Shown here: positions 61,386-64,000 of the stretch, piece after piece
Layout: every line of letters starts with the position of its first letter
Numbering within the stretch: position 1 is the stretch's first letter
Assembly (NCBI GenBank): GCA_934467415.1
Contig: CAKSLQ010000002.1
Location: 124,001-188,000, forward strand
Source: an uncultured Eubacteriales bacterium
GTDB lineage: Bacteria > Bacillota > Clostridia > Oscillospirales > CAG-272
DNA length: 64,000 nucleotides
Reading direction: 5' to 3'
Notes under the pieces: generated by a model
Databases searched by the model: none
What the model saw: only the letters and a program-made list of their open reading frames with translations
Told to the model about the DNA's origin: nothing
Program-made: the position numbers and the translations under genes

Positions 61386-61417
61386 AAAAAGGCGCTGAAA
61401 ATTTTCAGCGCCTTTTT
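61386..61417. terminator. Bidirectional terminator before sufU
   Basis: A 32-bp perfect palindrome with arms AAAAAGGCGCTGAAAA and inverse, between converging units. Confidence 0.88.
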
Positions 61418-61449
61418 GCATTGAAGAAAACAATTTTCACGGCTTTACT

Positions 61450-61881
61450 CTATTCCGTCTTCTCGCCGAGGGCTTCGGCAAGGGTGCGCCAGCCGAGCAT
61501 GGCGCATTTGACGCGGGCGGGCATGTGCGCGATGTCGCGCAGCGCCGACGCCTCCTCGAGGCTGTCGATCTCCGCCTCGGTCGCCTCGCCGCGGATCATG
61601 CGCATGAACAGGTCGGCATAGCGCAGCGCGTCCTCCTTCTTTCGTCCGACGATCATGCCGAGCATGATGTCGGTGGAGGCCTGCGAGATGGCGCAGCCGT
61701 CGCCGACGAAAGCGCCGTCGGTGATGACGCCGTTCTCAACCTTGAGCTTCAGGCTGATCTCGTCGCCGCAGCTCGGGTTCACGCCGTCGAGCACGATGTC
61801 CGCATCGGGCAGGTCGTGCTTGAAGTCGGGGTGCATATTGTGTTCGGTCAGAATTTCGTTGTAAAAGCTTCTACTTTCCAT
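61450..61881 (-). CDS. sufU: SufU-type iron-sulfur/sulfur-transfer protein
   Basis: 143 residues. The three Cys of SufU are in place: NPSCGDEI, GDGCAISQAS and VKCAMLGW, plus the zinc-binding Asp. It accepts sulfur from SufS and passes it to SufBCD. It starts 11 nt before the end of sufS, implying coupled translation. The 155-bp gap to the converging small-protein gene holds only the terminator. Confidence 0.95.
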   Translation of the reverse strand: MESRSFYNEILTEHNMHPDFKHDLPDADIVLDGVNPSCGDEISLKLKVENGVITDGAFVGDGCAISQASTDIMLGMIVGRKKEDALRYADLFMRMIRGEATEAEIDSLEEASALRDIAHMPARVKCAMLGWRTLAEALGEKTE

Positions 61882-63082
61882 AGCCCATCCGCTCCCGGAC
61901 AGTCGAAAGACTGTCGATGAATTTTTCCGCATCGTCGGCGGTGTTGTAAAACGCGAAGCTGGCACGCACGGTCGAGCGATAGCCGAGGTGTTCGAGCAGC
62001 GGCTGTGCGCAGTGATGCCCTGCGCGCACGGCCACGCCGTCCGCCGCGAGGATCTCGCCGACATCGTGCGGATGCACGTCGTCGAGCGTGAACGTGAGAA
62101 TGCCGTTGTGCTCCTCCGCCCTCTCCGCGCCGAGCACATGCACATGCGGCAGGGCGCGCAGCTTCTCAAAGGCAAGGCGCGAGACGGTCAGCTCCCGCGC
62201 GTGAATCGTGTCAAAGCCGATGCTGCCTATATAGTCGATGGCGGCGTGCAGGCCGACCGCGCCCGCGGCGTTGCCCGTGCCCGCCTCAAACTTATAGGGC
62301 AGCTCGGCATACACCGCGCCCGTGCGCGTGACGCTCTCGATCATTTCGCCGCCCGTGAGAAACGGCGGCATTTTTTCGAGCAGTTCACGCCTGCCGTACA
62401 GTACGCCGATGCCCATCGGCCCGTAGAGCTTATGCCCCGAGAACGCGAAGAAATCCGCCCCCAGCGCCTGCACGTCCACCGGCATATGCGGCGTACTCTG
62501 TGCGCCGTCGCACACCAGCACAGCGCCCACGCGGTGCGCCATATCCGCGAGCGCGCGGATCGGGTTGACGCGCCCGAGGACGTTGGAGACCTGCGCAACA
62601 GCGACAAGCTTTGTCTTGTCCGTCATCAGCTTCTCCGCCTTGTCAAAGTCGATGCGGCCGTCCGGCTCACACTCGATATAGCGGAGCGCGGCGCCGGTCT
62701 CGCGGCAGACCGCCTGCCACGGCAGAAGATTGCTGTGGTGCTCGGTGATGGACACCAACACCTCGTCGCCCGCGTGCAGCTGCGAGCGGCCGTAGCTGTA
62801 TGCCACGAGATTGAGGCTCTCGGTGGTGCCCCGCGTGAAGATGATCTCCTCCCGGTGCTGCGCGCCGATAAAGGCGCGCACGGCCTCGCGCGCGGCCTCG
62901 ACATCCTCTGTGGCCGCCACGCTGAGCGCATAAAGCCCGCGCAGAGGGTTGGCATTGTGCTCAAGATAGAAGTTCCGCTCGGCGTCCAGCACGCAGGCGG
63001 GGCGCTGCGCCGTCGCGGCGTTGTCGATGTAGACCGTCTTATCCTGCGCGAAGATCGGAAAATCCGCCTTGTAGTCTCTCAT
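61871..63082 (-). CDS. sufS: Cysteine desulfurase
   Basis: 403 residues, PLP fold type I, group II. The PLP lysine is in FAFSGHKLYGPMGIG, and the catalytic Cys is in VRAGHHCAQPLL. The His and Asp blocks ITEHHSNLLPW and VLVCDGAQSTPHM are intact. It removes sulfur from cysteine for Fe-S assembly. It overlaps sufD by 4 nt and sufU by 11 nt. Confidence 0.96.
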   Translation of the reverse strand: MRDYKADFPIFAQDKTVYIDNAATAQRPACVLDAERNFYLEHNANPLRGLYALSVAATEDVEAAREAVRAFIGAQHREEIIFTRGTTESLNLVAYSYGRSQLHAGDEVLVSITEHHSNLLPWQAVCRETGAALRYIECEPDGRIDFDKAEKLMTDKTKLVAVAQVSNVLGRVNPIRALADMAHRVGAVLVCDGAQSTPHMPVDVQALGADFFAFSGHKLYGPMGIGVLYGRRELLEKMPPFLTGGEMIESVTRTGAVYAELPYKFEAGTGNAAGAVGLHAAIDYIGSIGFDTIHARELTVSRLAFEKLRALPHVHVLGAERAEEHNGILTFTLDDVHPHDVGEILAADGVAVRAGHHCAQPLLEHLGYRSTVRASFAFYNTADDAEKFIDSLSTVRERMGYGK

Positions 63083-64000
63083 GCGTCTTTTCCTCCCTTG
63101 TCGCCGAGGACGGCCTCAAGCGCCGCTTCCGCAGCGGCGGTAAACGCTTCGTCGTCCGCCATGCGGATCAGCCGCTCGATCGCGGCGCGCGACAGGATGG
63201 CCTGCGCCGCCGCGCGGTCGATGCCGCGGCTCTCAAAATAGAAGAGCGTGGCGGCGTCCAGCTCGCCGATGGTCGCGCCGTGCGTGCCCTCGACGTTTTC
63301 CTCCGCGCACAGGATCAGCGGCACGGTCTTGTTGACAGCGCCGTCGCCGAGCATCAGCACGGTCTCGTTTTCGCTGCCGACCGAATCCGCGCAGCCGCGC
63401 TTAAAGTCAATCGTGCCGCGGAAGACCTTCTTCGCCGCGTCGGCGAGTGCGCCGGACGCAAGAATTTCGCTGTTCGTCTTCCTGCCAAAGTGGTTGGCAA
63501 CGATATTACAGTCCACGGTCTGCGTGCCGCGCCCGAAATAGGCGATGTCGGCCTTCAGCGCGCTGCCGTCGCCGACCAGCTCGGCGTGCTGATCGGCGTA
63601 CAGGTCGCCGTCGCCGAGCAGAATGGTGAGGTATTCGATTTTCGCATCCGCTTCGCAGGTCGTGTGCGTTTCGGTGCGCACGACCGTACCGCCCGTCGGA
63701 TGCTCCAGCAGCACGACCTTGGCATGTGCGCCCGCCTCCAGCGTCGCGTCGAGGCGGAAGGCCAGCGGATTTGCCGCCGTCAGCGTGACGAAAACCGTCA
63801 CGTCGCCGCCCGCCGCCACTTGCAGGACAGCCGTCCGCGCGGTACATGCGCCCGCGTCGGCCACATCGAGGCGGAGCGGTGCGGGATGCTCGCCCGCCCC
63901 GACTGCAAGCATCTGTGTGGGAAACGCCGCCGCGGCGTCCCATTCGATCTCTGCCGCATTCACCCCGAGGCGGTTCCAGGTGCGGGTCGGCAGCTCGTTG
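63079..64000 (-). CDS. sufD: Fe-S assembly scaffold SufD (5' truncated by window)
   Basis: About 306 residues visible. The frame stays open to the right edge (NELPTRTWNRLGV precedes the first internal start), so the true N-terminus is outside. The SufBD beta-helix is shown by YFGRGTQTVDCNIVANHFGRKTNSE and the C-terminal HGATIGELDAATLFYFESRGI, in parts, with the conserved E and H near the end. Works with SufB and SufC, presumably just upstream. Confidence 0.94.
   Translation of the reverse strand, partial: NELPTRTWNRLGVNAAEIEWDAAAAFPTQMLAVGAGEHPAPLRLDVADAGACTARTAVLQVAAGGDVTVFVTLTAANPLAFRLDATLEAGAHAKVVLLEHPTGGTVVRTETHTTCEADAKIEYLTILLGDGDLYADQHAELVGDGSALKADIAYFGRGTQTVDCNIVANHFGRKTNSEILASGALADAAKKVFRGTIDFKRGCADSVGSENETVLMLGDGAVNKTVPLILCAEENVEGTHGATIGELDAATLFYFESRGIDRAAAQAILSRAAIERLIRMADDEAFTAAAEAALEAVLGDKGGKDA

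Overview
The window is 64 kb of GC-rich DNA (clearly above 50 %) from a Gram-positive, endospore-forming anaerobe. It most resembles a gut Clostridia/Oscillospirales genome. The evidence is a SipL-like SPOCS/LysM spore protein behind a sigma-E-like promoter, a SufD-SufS-SufU iron-sulfur cluster, a UgtP-type glycolipid glycosyltransferase with PlsY, PhoPR/Pst, CsoR-CopA, a lipoprotein serpin, many lipoboxes, AGGAGG-type ribosome sites and many TTGACA-17-TATAAT promoters. Most of the DNA is ordinary chromosome; long antisense ORFs are by-products of high GC.

Layout. 0-6.7 kb: the 3' part of polA, then a leftward three-gene operon encoding an SPFH protein, a four-helix membrane protein and a zinc-ribbon/TIR/TPR/transmembrane/DUF6273 protein. 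Its predicted transcript begins exactly with a long multi-stem structure followed by a terminator-like hairpin before the ribosome site. 6.8-16.5 kb: a leftward run of ten tightly packed genes (SulP transporter, DUF5662, PfkB kinase, MATE exporter, tandem AAA+ ATPase, divergent sigma factor, zinc-finger anti-sigma candidate, HAD phosphatase, Sel1 protein, CYTH protein). 16.5-25.5 kb: Sfp-type transferase, tRNA-Asn, a repeat cluster, a lipoprotein, a YoaP-like GNAT, a serpin, serCA, and an epimerase divergent from an AraC regulator. 25.6-28.5 kb: sipL, an SCP2 protein with a Lys/Ala tail, tRNA-Thr and tRNA-Tyr. 28.7-35.2 kb: pstSCAB-phoU-phoB-phoR behind Pho-box-like repeats. 35.6-41.5 kb: a large secreted GH43 protein, then an HD/glycosyltransferase/PlsY operon. 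41.5-53.1 kb: a MarR-controlled heterodimeric ABC exporter, brnQ, ftsH, csoR-copA and a lipoprotein. 53.6-61.4 kb: aroK coupled to an AraC regulator, tRNA-Leu and tRNA-fMet, a tRNA-derived att-like repeat with a decayed phage/ICE gene, and a membrane LuxR sensor followed by two lipoproteins and a small protein. 61.4-64 kb: sufU, sufS and partial sufD.

Mobile DNA is mostly small. Palindromic MITE-like repeats occur near 17.8, 27.4, 35.4 and 49.4 kb, and at two of these sites the host gene's terminator is present on both sides of the element. The strongest candidates for undescribed biology are the structured leader plus the SPFH-membrane-TIR operon, the AAA+/sigma/anti-sigma run, the membrane LuxR-lipoprotein locus, and the terminator-duplicating repeats. 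No CRISPR array, rRNA, recombinase or transposase gene was found.
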